Below are positions 32,276-42,169 of a stretch of DNA of 64,000 bases, piece by piece. The notes under the pieces were generated by a model that made no database searches, was not told the origin of the DNA, and was given only the letters and a program-made list of their open reading frames with translations. Numbering within the stretch: position 1 is the first letter of the stretch; every line of letters begins with the position of its first letter. This DNA is from Lithobates sylvaticus (Eukaryota; Chordata; Amphibia; Anura; Ranidae). The DNA is taken from positions 296,957,168 to 297,021,167 of the forward strand of contig CM053029.1 of the NCBI GenBank assembly GCA_028564925.1, read 5' to 3'. Made by a program: the position numbers and the translations under genes.

Positions 32276-32625
32276 TGTATGCAGTTTCTGACAGTCTCTT
32301 GGGCCATGTATGCAGTCTCTGGTCATCTCTTGTGCCATGTCCGCAGTCTCTTACAGTCTCTTGAGCCATGTATGCAGTCTCTGACAGTCTCTTGGGCCAT
32401 GTATGCAGTCTCTCACAGTCTCTTTGGCCATGTCCGCAGTCTCTGACAGTCTCTTGGGCCATGTTCGCAGTCTCTGACAGTCTCTTGGGCCATGTATGCA
32501 GTCTCTGACAGTCTCTTGGGCCATGTCCGCAGTCTCTGACAGTCTCTTGGGCCATATCCGCAGTCTTTGACAGTCTCTACGGCCATGTCTGCACTCTCTG
32601 ACCATCACCTGTACTAGGTCTGTAG
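32276..32625. repeat. 30-bp minisatellite
   Basis: About a dozen units of GGCCATGT(A/C)(T/C)GCAGTCTCTG plus ACAGTCTCTT. The unit is a multiple of three, so both strands read open; these frames are not genes. Confidence 0.9.
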
Positions 32626-32736
32626 TCTCTGACCGTGATAATGTGATAATGACATTGTCGAAAAGGTCAGAGCATGGGTGACCTTAAAATGATACCCCCC
32701 CCTGAAAAAAGTTCTGCGGACGCCCATGCCCTTCCC

Positions 32737-32895
32737 CCATTATACCTGACCTCCCCCATCTCTCTGGCCTTCAGAAGTAGGATCACTTTATCATTGTAAT
32801 TGACAAGTTTCAAAAGTAGTGGCCTGGTGTATTCGGCCGCTCGCCGGGCCCTGAAAGGAGAGATGGACAAGCTCTGACACTACTTGGCATTCAGC
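32737..32895 (-). pseudogene. LINE ORF1 C-terminal domain, upstream piece
   Basis: The minus frame reads ARRAAEYTRPLLLKLVNYND then KVILLLKAREMGEVRYNGG. This is the L1 ORF1 C-terminal domain pattern (Pro-Leu-Leu-x-Lys-Leu-x-Asn-Tyr). The phrase ends exactly at the hAT target duplication. Confidence 0.7.
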
Positions 32896-32897
32896 TT

Positions 32898-34640
32898 TTT
32901 TTTTTTTTTTTTTTGATAATTGTCTTTTTATTGATAGATGCACAGTAAAGCCAGAGAAAAATACACAGTTATCATACACAACAGCGTTTAAGTATACAAT
33001 GTAGATTTCATAAGGAATTTGAGTGACTAGAACCATAAATCACAGTATATTTAACAGCATACTATAACTACCTAATGTTTATAACTAATATAGTGCACAA
33101 TAGGTGTATTTGAGAATAAAAGTTATGACACTAAAATCCCATACTAATCTTAGATGTCCAAAAAACACCAAAAGGAACACAATATGGACTAGATAACTTA
33201 GTAACTAGCATTCACAATATATATGTTTGGCAAGGCAGTATTGACACTGTGATCACAAAATAGTCCAGAGTGGAGAAGACACAGACAAAAAGTCCACAGG
33301 ATGAATATCATTAGCAAAATTGATCCTTATTCCTATATGATGCGATGATATAAACTTTATATTTCTTGCCACACCGCTGTGCTCCACATCACACGAAAGT
33401 GCCACCACCAGTATATATACTCCTTACCAGATAATTGGCAAAGAATGACACTCAGAATGAGCCCATAGAGAAATCCTGACGTCAAAGGGAGAAGCGACAC
33501 CCAAAAAAGAAAATGATATCCGGGGACCTGCCACTCACAGCCAACGAACTCCCGACCAGACCCAGCGTGGTGAATCTAATCCTGATTGCAGGTGCATCTC
33601 AGTGCCCGCTCTCCGTACACACTACACGTGATTCCCAGACTCAGCTGCTTCAGCATAAATAAACCGGCCTAAAGCAGCTGAGTCTGGGAATCACGTGTAG
33701 TGTGTACGGAGAGCGGGCACTGAGATGCACCGCCGAGTGCTGCAATCAGGATTAGATTCACCACGCTGGGTCTGGTCGGGAGTTCGTTGGCTGTGAGTGG
33801 CAGGTCCCCGGATATCATTTTCTTTTTCTTTTTTGGGTGTCGCTTCTCCCTTTGACGTCAGGATTTCTCTATGGGCTCATTCTGAGTGTCATTCTTTGCC
33901 AATTATCTGGTAAGGAGTATATATACTGGTGGTGGCACTTTCGTGTGATGTGGAGCACAGCGGTGTGGCAAGAAATATAAAGTTTATATCATTGCATCAT
34001 ATAGGAATAAGGATCAATTTTGCTAATGATATTCATCCTGTGGACTTTTTGTCTGTGTCTTCTCCACTCTGGACTATTTTGTGATCACAGTGTCAATACT
34101 GCCTTGCCAAACATATATATTGTGAATGCTAGTTACTAAGTTATCTAGTCCATATTGTGTTCCTTTTGGTGTTTTTTGGACATCTAAGATTAGTATGGGA
34201 TTTTAGTGTCATAACTTTTATTCTCAAATACACCTATTGTGCACTATATTAGTTATATACATTAGGTAGGTATAGTACCCTCATATGGGATTTTTAGCTA
34301 CCTTTACCTGGCGCAGCTTTTTCTTCTTTACATTGCATACTGTGCTTATCCCACTATTCTGCAGCCGGGTTTGATTATTGTTTTTATATATTTTCTGTCT
34401 TATCCAATCCCCTGTCCCCTACTCCATTGGGTTAGCGCGTTTTTTTCGCCTGTATTTAACAGCATAGACTGAAAAATTCATATGTGAGGGTAAGAAACAC
34501 ATCTTATAAAGGCGGAGACCTAAGAGTGAGCTACACATCTAAATTACCCAGTCAGCAGGAGCCATCATAATACGTTGTACAAGGAATGATTAAAGTAAGA
34601 GTGGAAATTATGAAGAACTGTCATGTCAGTAAACAAGAGT
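32898..34640 (-). repeat. 3' end of an A-tailed retroposon, hosting foldback 2
   Basis: A T-run at 32899-32916 is an A-tail on the minus strand, preceded (minus) by CAATAAAAAGACAATTATC, a polyadenylation-type signal. The unit covers 32898-33061 and resumes at 34467 after the foldback insertion. The right boundary near 34640, where piggyBac-type sequence begins, is uncertain. No coding motif identifies the family. Confidence 0.45.
33062..34452. mobile_element. Foldback element 2: ~590-bp inverted arms, 14-bp duplication, unique tail
   Basis: Left arm 33062-33650, loop 33651-33671, right arm 33672-34275: a near-perfect inverted repeat broken only by small indels. The left arm starts at the first base after the target duplication TATTTAACAGCATA (33048-33061), which recurs at 34453-34466. 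After the right arm comes a 177-base single-copy tail ending TTAGCGCGTTTTTTTCGCCT. There are no TIRs of a known DNA transposon and no coding sequence. The arm-loop-arm-tail layout plus a 14-bp duplication suggests a template-switched retroposon such as a Penelope-like element; this is inference. Confidence 0.8.
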
Positions 34641-34649
34641 TCTGAGTTC

Positions 34650-34803
34650 TCCCCGTTCTGCAGCTCCATGAAACGATCGTGGGACACTGGTGGACATTGA
34701 GTCCCGCGGGCAAGGTCACAGAGCTCGTGGCAGGTACGTCCCTTTGCACAGCCGTGCCATTCTGCCAAGGTAAATGTTCGTGCGGCGGTCGGCAATCAGT
34801 TAA
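34650..34803 (+). repeat. 3' end of a piggyBac-type repeat
   Basis: Contains AAACGATCGTGGGACACTGG and GTGCCATTCTGCCAAGG, closing GGCGGTCGGCAATCAGTTAA with TTAA at 34800-34803. It parallels the 3' thirds of 14458-15442 and 15951-16900. Confidence 0.6.
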
Positions 34804-34869
34804 ATGGACTGGAGAGGGGTTCTGCAAACTACAAAACGCAATAAAAAATGCCTAGGTCTGAACCTAGGG

Positions 34870-35240
34870 TCAGGGCCAGTTCACACTGTAGCGATGCAGG
34901 AACCCTGTGAATCCAGTGTGGGTTCCTGCATCGCATACAACTCTCAGGCAGTTCACACTGCCATATGCAAACTGCTGGGAGTGTCAGTAGAAAGCTAATG
35001 ACACCCCAAATCAGTTCACAGATCACAGCGTGAACTGCAAATTCAAACAACACCCATGCGATCCGATTCTGCTGTGGAACAAAAAAAGGGTCCTGTGAGA
35101 GTTTGGTCCAAAATGTGATGCAAAATCAACCATACAATCTGTATGGCTGAGTTTGCATCACACAGACATTGCATGTGATTTGCAGTGCGGGGCAAATCAC
35201 ATCCAATGTCAGACAGCACAGCAGTGTGAACCGGCCCTAA
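34870..35240. mobile_element. MITE with CCAGTTCACACTG ends
   Basis: Ends CAGGGCCAGTTCACACTG and CAGTGTGAACCGGCCCT are inverted. The interior has inverted pieces (GCGATGCAGGAACCC with GGGTTCCTGCATCGC). No coding sequence. Confidence 0.6.
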
Positions 35241-35394
35241 GGCCCCTTTCCCAATTGTGCAACTTTTTCTGTGCCTCCTACATCCATAGACCTCAAGATT
35301 ACACTGGCTTTGCTTCAAATCACATAAAATTTGCATAAAAAAGCGCTGCAAAATCGCTGGTCTTTTAGATCGCACAAGTGTGAAAGGGGCCTTA
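35238..35394. mobile_element. Short MITE, TAAGGCCCCTTTC ends
   Basis: Ends TAAGGCCCCTTTCCCAATTG and CAAGTGTGAAAGGGGCCTTA are inverted. 157 bp, abutting the previous MITE. Confidence 0.6.
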
Positions 35395-36387
35395 TGGACC
35401 TCAAGTTGTAGGAAAAGTCGGCCAAGTGTGAAAGGAACCTAATGAGATTCATTGATAAAACCTTTGAATTGGGCCCCATTTGCACTTGTGCGACCAATGC
35501 CTGGGTAATCTTGCGGTATATGAACCTCAAGTCGCATCAAAGTCAAACCAAAGTAGTGCAGGGACAAATTCTACCCACTTGCAGGATGCACAAGTGAGAA
35601 TAGTGCCTAATTCAAAGGTATTATCCATGAATCTCATTCACACTGCTGCGGCCTGAAAGTCACATTATTTTTCTGCCACTTTGCTACTGCAACTTGGCCC
35701 CAACTTCTGGGAATGCCTGTGTAATATTGAGTCCTATGTACCTCAAGTCACATGAAAGTCACACCAAAGTAGTACAGGGACTACTTTGAAGTTGTTGCAA
35801 CTTGAAGTAGCACAGATATGAATGGTTATCTTTGAGAATCATGGGGTAGAACTTGTCAAGCAACTCGGAGGTCCAAAGTCGCCCAACTGTGAAACAAGTC
35901 ATATATATTTTAATAGAATGGAGCTCTCATTTATACTTGCATTTACATCAGCAGAACAAATGCAGGAAGTGATGTGTGCACATGGGCCAGAAGCAAATGT
36001 GTGGTGATGCCAAACAAATCAATGAACCCCATCCACACCAAATCTAACTACAACATCCACCCCCACATTAAGCACAAGTACATATCCTACCCTTACCCAG
36101 AAAATAAGCAGCACCTCCTCTTTGCTAAAGAGGGACCTCACCATGTCCACCTAGATGGAGATTCTGACCAGCACAGGAATTTCCGGGTGATTACAATGAC
36201 TCATTTCCAGGTCAGAAGGTGAAACAACGCTCTTTTGATCGCAACCACAATTAGAATTTTATTATTTTTGTTTATTGGCAGATATGCACATTTGTATTTC
36301 CACTTATGATATTTAAAAAGTTGTTCGATAAGAAATGGTGTCCCTAAGATAGCAGCAGGTGAATGACAAAAACAAAAGGCCCAGTTT
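35395..36387. other. Degenerate MITE-derived sequence
   Basis: Phrases such as GACCTCAAGT, AAGTCGCACCAAAGTAGT and AAGTGTGAAA recur (35395-35900) and resemble interiors of TTCACACTG-type MITEs. 35900-36387 has no recognisable feature beyond AT-rich spacer. Confidence 0.4.
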
Positions 36388-36610
36388 GAGCCCTGGTTCA
36401 CACTGACAGAGGGAGGAAATCATTCAGCTGAACTCACACAATTTCATTCCTGCATGTCAGTCCCGACTGCAGGGGGAATTTCAGAGACATCTGTGCAGGT
36501 TTCTGCATTGATATCAATACAAATCGCACCCCAAGTCACACAAATTAAAATGGTGCAATTGCTACCGATTTGACATGTCAAATCGCACCAATGTAAACCA
36601 GAGCTGACAC
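36388..36610. mobile_element. MITE with GGTTCACACTG / CAATGTAAACC ends
   Basis: GAGCCCTGGTTCACACTGAC and, at the other end, CCAATGTAAACCAGAGCTGA are imperfect inverted repeats. The interior holds AATCGCACC phrases shared with the neighbouring MITEs. Confidence 0.45.
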
Positions 36611-36696
36611 ATACAAAACCGCCTATCCACCAGCTGAATTCATTACCTGCAATATATAAAGATTCCACCTTTATTACTTACTTGGAGGTGTGCTGA

Positions 36697-36997
36697 AGCC
36701 TAGGTTTACATTGGAGCGATTTGTCATGCAAGATATCAAATCGCATGACTATTGGCAGCAATGGCACTGTTCCAATCGATGCGACACCGATTTTGTGGCG
36801 CCTAACCGATTTGCTAAAGTAGTTCCTGCACTACTTTTGCTGATTGCAAGTGTGACTTCAATAGACATCTGTGTATGAGGCCACACAGATGTATCAAGTA
36901 GCACCTGAAATCACGCTGACCTTGCTACTTTAAAATCGCGCTACTTCAAGTGAAGTACCGCGATTTCAAAGTAGCATCAATGTGATCCAGGGTGAAG
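36697..36997. mobile_element. MITE with GTTTACATTGG ends
   Basis: AAGCCTAGGTTTACATTGG and CATCAATGTGATCCAGGGTG are inverted ends. Internal TTGAAATCGCG-type phrases and an imperfect hairpin (36905-36975). Confidence 0.5.
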
Positions 36998-37233
36998 AGA
37001 TTTGTTTTTTGGTACACAAATACATATAGAAATAAGATATAAAAGATATTGCACGTTCCCAAAACCACCACCACAAAAACTAAAAAGAAAAGAAGAAGAA
37101 AAAACACCACAACAAAACTCAATAATGTACTTTTATTTTACCAGCAGAAAAAAAAAAAAAAAAAATGTACATTTACTAGCTACAAAAAAAAAATTTGGAC
37201 AGGATATATGGTGCTACATTTAGCAATTGTATT
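36998..37233. other. A-rich spacer
   Basis: A-rich stretch with several homopolymer runs. No gene seen; it ends at the TTAA of the large piggyBac. Confidence 0.4.
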
Positions 37234-37859
37234 TTAACCACTTGCCTACCGCCTCCTGTACATATACGTCCTCAGAATGGCATGTACAGGCAAAAGCACG
37301 TATATATACGTGTTTGCCTTCCGGCGGGTGGGGGGTCCGATCCACCGGCGGAGACGGTCAGCTTCGCTTCAGGAGCGATCCGAGGTGAGGGGGCGGCCAG
37401 TGATTTCTGGCCACCCCCTCGCGATCGCTCCTGGCAAATGAGAAGCTTCCCCTGCCTGTGTATTGTAAACACAGGCAGGAGGAAGTGATGTCGCACTCCT
37501 CGTGTCTGTCTTTCTGACCGGGACGCGAGAGAGTGAAGACATCCAAGTAAGTGCACAAACAGTACACTGACACCAGGACACGTAGGCACACTTTTCACCC
37601 CCCAGTCACTCCCAGATCACCCCCTGCCCCCCCCAGTCACAGTGTCACTGATTGCAGTGATCATTTATTTACTGATCACTGCATTTAGTGTCAGTTGTGA
37701 CTGTAATAACTGTCAGGGCAGTGAGCTTTAGGCCCCTTTTTCCAGTGTCACTATGCAATCGTTTTTCTGATCGCTGCATTAGTGTTACTGGTGCCGCTAG
37801 GTAGCCAGTTATTTTTTTAGGTTAACCGCCAGATTTATATAGGTTCATAAATAGGTTTA

Positions 37860-38210
37860 TAGGTTAGGTACCCCCATATTACAACCTAAATAAAGGTTTT
37901 TACCCCCTGATTGCCCCTAGAGTTAACTCTTTCACCAGTGATCACCGTATAAGTGTCACTGGTGACGCTGGTTAGCCAGTTAGTTATTTAGTTATTTAGG
38001 TTCTCCGTCAGGTTTTTATATAGCGTCAGGTACCCCCATATATTACCTAATAAAGGTTTTAACCCCCTGATTGCCCCTAGTTAACCCTTTCACCAGTGAT
38101 CACCGTATAACTGTTACAGGTGACGCTGGTTAGTTAGTTTGTTTTTATACTGTCAGGGCACCCGCCATTTATTACCCAATAACGGTTTAACCCCCTGATC
38201 GCCCGGCGAG
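37860..38210 (+). repeat. Tandem repeat in the piggyBac 5' leader
   Basis: About three ~120-bp units containing ACCCCCTGATTGCCCCTAG, TTTCACCAGTGATCACCGTA and GGTGACGCTGGTTAG. The palindrome AGTGATCACC-type core repeats each time. Role unknown; transposase-binding repeats would be one option. Confidence 0.7.
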
Positions 38211-38983
38211 TGATATCAATTAGGTTTTAGGGTCAAATAAGGTCTGCGTCACCCCAGGTTAGTGCCAGTACCGCAAACACCCACGCGCAAAGCATACACC
38301 TCCCTTAGTGGTATAGTATCTGAACAGATCAATATCTGATCTGATCAGATCTATACTAGCGTCCCAGCAGTTTAGGGTTCCAAAAAACGCATTGTTAGCG
38401 GGATCAGCGCAGATACCTGCTAGCACCTGCGTTTTCCCCCTCCGCCCAGCCCAGCCCAGCCCACCCAAGTGCAGTATCAATCGATCACTGTCACTTACAA
38501 AACACTAAGCACGCATAACTGCAGCATTCACAGAGTCAGGCCTGATCCCTGCGATCGCTAACAGTTTTTTTGGTAGCCTTTTGATTCAGTCGCCAATAGT
38601 CAGGAGCTTTTTTACCTGTGAATCTCACTAGTGTACTACTAAATTTAGAGCCCAAAATGGCAAATCAAAAGTACACTAGTGAACAGGCCTACACGTTTCT
38701 GAGTATGACAGATAGTGAAGAGGAGGTCACTCATCTGTCAGAATCAGGCTCAGTATGAATGGCAGGAAGAGCCCATTAGCGACCCCTGCCTATGGGACCA
38801 GGGACTGAGACATGTCATTTTAAGATTTAAAATAAAGATGACAGTTTACAATAAACTTTACTAAATAAAAGGACAGTAACAGGCAAAAGGTCATGTGACC
38901 TTACCTATAAAAGGAAGAGTCACCAACGGTTTTTTAATTGCAGCGCTGTCACTTGAAGAAAACGCATCCTCCCTGCTGCCACA

Positions 38984-40660
38984 ATGGAGAATCTGCTGCG
39001 TCAGATGATGGACCGGGCCTCCGCTCCTGACGGGGATTCCTGGATGCGTTCATGCCTCTTATTTTCCCCTTCTCCTGTTCCCTCAAGCCTCCGTTCCCCC
39101 CCCTTCTCTCCCTCCCTCTCTCACACAGCTTCACAGGCAGCCAGAAGACCTTCCGGGTCTCGCTGGCACACCATTTCCTCCCGGAGCCCCTCCTCCGGTT
39201 CGACTGCCTCCTGCTCAGTGGGAACCTCCAGTGATGGACAGCCCGCCGGCCCCTCCTCCGATGACGCCGTCCGTCCATCACCCTGCTCCGGCCCCAGGCC
39301 TCACAATGATGTCGGGAGAAGGCTCATGCGCAGTTCAAACTGGCATGGGGCACAACAAAAAACGGACGGTCCGCCGGATCGAATCTCGGGGACCTCCACC
39401 TGCAAAAAAGGGTAAATGCCCCAATAAAAGTAACAGGAGAAATGATAATAAAAATACACCTTTCCTATTTGTGCCAGATGTTAGTTTGGGTAATATTAGT
39501 GGTGCGGATACTGCAAATTTGTATGGTACTGAGCCGCAATCTTCTGTATCTATGCATGTACTGCCTGGTGTTAATCGTGATCTACCTATTGATGCTTTTA
39601 ATACGATGTCTTTTCCTACAGCAAATAATTCTGCAATTTTACAGTCTGCAATGGCATTTTCTGATGGTGCTTCTGGGTCTGCTCAGCCTGTGGTCTCTCA
39701 TACTATTCCGCAGATGACACCTAGTGGTGAGTCTCCGCAATTGCAGGACCTATTGTCCTGGATGTCATCTTTTGTTTCGATTGCTGACAATTTTAAAAAA
39801 TGTTTTACTGATGTTAATATTAGTGCTTTGCCGAATGCTGTAAATATACGTTCGCCTGCGAATGTTGCACCAGTTGATGAAATTCCTGTTTTGCCTTTGC
39901 CAACTACTTCTCATGTCGTTCCTGAATGCTGTTTTAAGGAAGCGATGGCGTGTGAGATCTCGCCTCTTGGTTTTCATTTGTCACCGTCGGTCAAGAATAA
40001 AATTTGGAGGGGAGAATATGTTGAAATTCTTTCTCTATTACCTTCATTTAAGGAAAATCGTTTGGATTTTAAAGATATGGATAAGATTGACGATGACAAG
40101 AAACGATCTGTTCCGCGTACTTTTAATAATTGGCTTCAGGCCTATTGTATTTATGCAAGCATTCTGGGTGAAAAACGCCCAGACCTTTGCAGCGGTTTAT
40201 TCAGACACCTGGATATAATCCTTGAAGCATATAAGAACTTCCCGGGTCTAGCTTGTTTTTTTTTTTTTTTTTTATGACGAGTCGTTTCGTCAAAAAATGG
40301 CTGTGCATAAGACTTTGACCTGGGGTACTAAGGATGTGGGTCTGTGGTTAAACCTTCTTATACCACGTAAGCCTGTTTTACCTAACCCACTTCCTCAGTC
40401 GACACAGTTCAAGAAAGGTTTTTGTTTTGGTTTTAACGAGGGGCAGTGTAAATGGCCGAATACATGCCGTTTTAAACATGAATGTGCTTCATGTTCTGGT
40501 AGTCATCCGGCTTCACGCTGTTTTAAAAAACTGCATTCTAATGCGGGTACCCCTTCTAATTATACTTTTCGTGCTGGGAGCAACGCCAGTGAAGCTTTGC
40601 GCCATGTTGCCGTTCCTTCGCACGTGGCCAAACCGCCAGAGAGCGGAAGTTCTCATTGAT
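38984..40660 (+). CDS. Ngaro 1 gag-like region (fossil)
   Basis: Begins MENLLRQMMDRASAPDG after the TATA-like box. A Pro/Ser-rich N-terminal part is followed by a structured region (IKNKIWRGEYVEILSLLP-like, FNNWLQAYCIYASILGEK) and, near 40430-40510, a Cys/His zinc finger CKWPNTCRFKHECASCSG. The same two landmarks occur in Ngaro 2 (GEYVEIFTLLP, FSNWLQAFAILASVIGEK, CKYGGSCKFKHECSGCGG). It presumably binds the element RNA. Broken. Confidence 0.65.
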
Positions 40661-42169
40661 GGTTTTTTATTTGGCTTTCGATTGCCGAGGTTTTCAGGTC
40701 CGGGATGCATAAGTTGTGACAACTTAGCTTCCGCCCGCAGTTTTCCAGCTATTGTTTCGGAAAAAATTTCAAAGGAAGTTTGTGACGGCAGGGTGGCGGG
40801 TCCCTTTCCTGTTCCTCCGTTTGCTGAATTTAGGATATCTCCTTTGGGTTTGATCCCTAAGAAAGAGCCAAATAGTTTCCGCATGATACATCATCTATCC
40901 TACCCTATTGGTTATTCGCTAAACGACGAAATCGATTCGAAATTAAGCACTGTCACGTATTCTTCATTTGATGATGCAATTTTTATGATACGTCGCCTTG
41001 GAGTGTCAGCCTTTATGGCTAAAGCCGACATAAAATCTGCATTTCGCTTGTTACCCATACACCCTTCGGCTTTTAATTCATTGGGTTTTCGCCATGAAGG
41101 TTTATATTACTTTGACAAATGCCTTCCGATGGGCTGTTCTTTGTCGTGCACTTATTTCGAAACTTTTTCGTCATTTTTGGAATGGGTAGTTACTTTTTTG
41201 ACAGGTTCTTCTAATATTTTACATTATTTAGATGATTTTTTGTTTTGTGGCCCTGCAAGCACTTCTGAATGTCTTTATTTGTTCACGGAATTCCGTTTAA
41301 CTTGCCAACGTTTTGGGGTTCCTTTGGCTGTTGACAAGTCTGTGTGGCCTACTACTTGTTTGGAATTCCTAGGAATTACGATCGACACTGCTGTTATGGA
41401 ATGCCGTCTACCTCAGGCCAAATTAGAACGTTTGCGTTACATGATCTCTTTGGTTCTTGCTAAACGTAAAGTTACGGTTCGCACTTTGCAGTCTTTGTTG
41501 GGTTTACTCGCCTTTGCAACACGCATTATCCCGATAGGCCGCATTTTTTCTAGGAGATTGTACATGGCCATTTCTGGTTCGAAGTCGCCTAATCATTTTG
41601 TGCGCATTTCTGCCCCTTTGACGGCGGATTTGTTGGTGTGGAAAAAGTTTCTTGGAGCGTTTAACGGCCGCGCCTTTTGGCAGACGCCATTTCAAGATGC
41701 ATCTGTTATATCTTTATTTACTGATGGGGCTGGCAGTTGCGGTTATGGAGCCTTTTACCAGGGTCATTGGTCAGCTGGCACTTGGCCTTCGTGTTGGCAG
41801 GAACAAGGTTTGACTGGTAACATCGTCCTTCTTGAATTATTCCCAATCTTGGTGTCATTGGAGATTTGGGGTGTTCATTTGCGTAATTCCCGTTTATTAT
41901 TCCACTCTGACAACAAAGGAGTGGCATATGCGATTAACTGCTTGTCTTCCAAGTCGTTGCCAGTTTTGGCTGTCTTACGGAGTATAGTTTTTAAATGTCT
42001 TGAGTTGAATATATGGATTAAGGTTAAATATATACCGGGTTTTACTAACGTGATATCTGATTCTCTGTCACGTTTTCAGATGGACCGTTTTCGTACCCTG
42101 GCCCCGGATGCGGATCTTATTGGTCTTCCATGCCCGGAACATCTGTGGTCCGTGATTTGCAATGTGTGA
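40427..42169 (+). CDS. Ngaro 1 reverse transcriptase-RNase H (fossil)
   Basis: A 580-codon open frame. RT motifs: SPLGLIPKKEPNSFRMIHHL, AFMAKADIKSAFRLLPIHP, LPMGCSLSCTYFE, the catalytic HYLDDFLFCG, and LEFLGITIDT. RNase H follows with LFTDGAGSCGYGAFYQG, HSDNKGVAYAIN and a final FTNVISDSLSR. The order is typical of DIRS/Ngaro RT. It overlaps the recombinase frame by 40 bases and the gag end on the other side. Confidence 0.9.
   Translation: MVLTRGSVNGRIHAVLNMNVLHVLVVIRLHAVLKNCILMRVPLLIILFVLGATPVKLCAMLPFLRTWPNRQRAEVLIDGFLFGFRLPRFSGPGCISCDNLASARSFPAIVSEKISKEVCDGRVAGPFPVPPFAEFRISPLGLIPKKEPNSFRMIHHLSYPIGYSLNDEIDSKLSTVTYSSFDDAIFMIRRLGVSAFMAKADIKSAFRLLPIHPSAFNSLGFRHEGLYYFDKCLPMGCSLSCTYFETFSSFLEWVVTFLTGSSNILHYLDDFLFCGPASTSECLYLFTEFRLTCQRFGVPLAVDKSVWPTTCLEFLGITIDTAVMECRLPQAKLERLRYMISLVLAKRKVTVRTLQSLLGLLAFATRIIPIGRIFSRRLYMAISGSKSPNHFVRISAPLTADLLVWKKFLGAFNGRAFWQTPFQDASVISLFTDGAGSCGYGAFYQGHWSAGTWPSCWQEQGLTGNIVLLELFPILVSLEIWGVHLRNSRLLFHSDNKGVAYAINCLSSKSLPVLAVLRSIVFKCLELNIWIKVKYIPGFTNVISDSLSRFQMDRFRTLAPDADLIGLPCPEHLWSVICNV

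Larger units (their letters stand above)
30332..32728. mobile_element. hAT-type element B, non-coding, with a nested hAT
   Basis: Perfect 15-bp inverted ends CATGGGCGTCCGCAG / CTGCGGACGCCCATG and an 8-bp duplication CCCTTCCC (30324-30331, 32729-32736). It interrupts LINE ORF1 between the codons for YNGG and VSLYPDF. The interior beyond the nested element (31986-32660) is CT-rich simple repeat and a 30-bp minisatellite. No transposase. Confidence 0.9.
18150..32895 (-). mobile_element. L1-like LINE split by three independent insertions
   Basis: Four minus-strand pieces belong to one LINE: 32737-32895 (ORF1), 29432-30331 (ORF1 end, spacer, ORF2 start), 25699-26432 (endonuclease) and 18150-18499 (segment between endonuclease and RT). 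Between them sit a hAT with CCCTTCCC duplication, a hAT with CTCACCTC duplication and a BEL element with GTTGG duplication. Piece order and strand are those of a single element and the protein motifs run on across each gap. The RT and 3' end are missing below 18150, and most of ORF1 is missing above 32895. It differs in sequence from the LINE at 3345-8972. Confidence 0.8.

Noticed and set aside
32265-32608. Frames of ~100 codons with repeating MAQETVRDCG
   Set aside because: The 30-bp minisatellite unit is a multiple of three, which keeps frames open without coding meaning.
37019-37233. Lys-rich frames in the A-rich stretch
   Set aside because: Homopolymer translation without features.
38949-39281. 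Minus-strand 110-codon Arg-rich frame
   Set aside because: Opposite to the Ngaro gag start; composition mirrors the Pro/Ser-rich plus frame.
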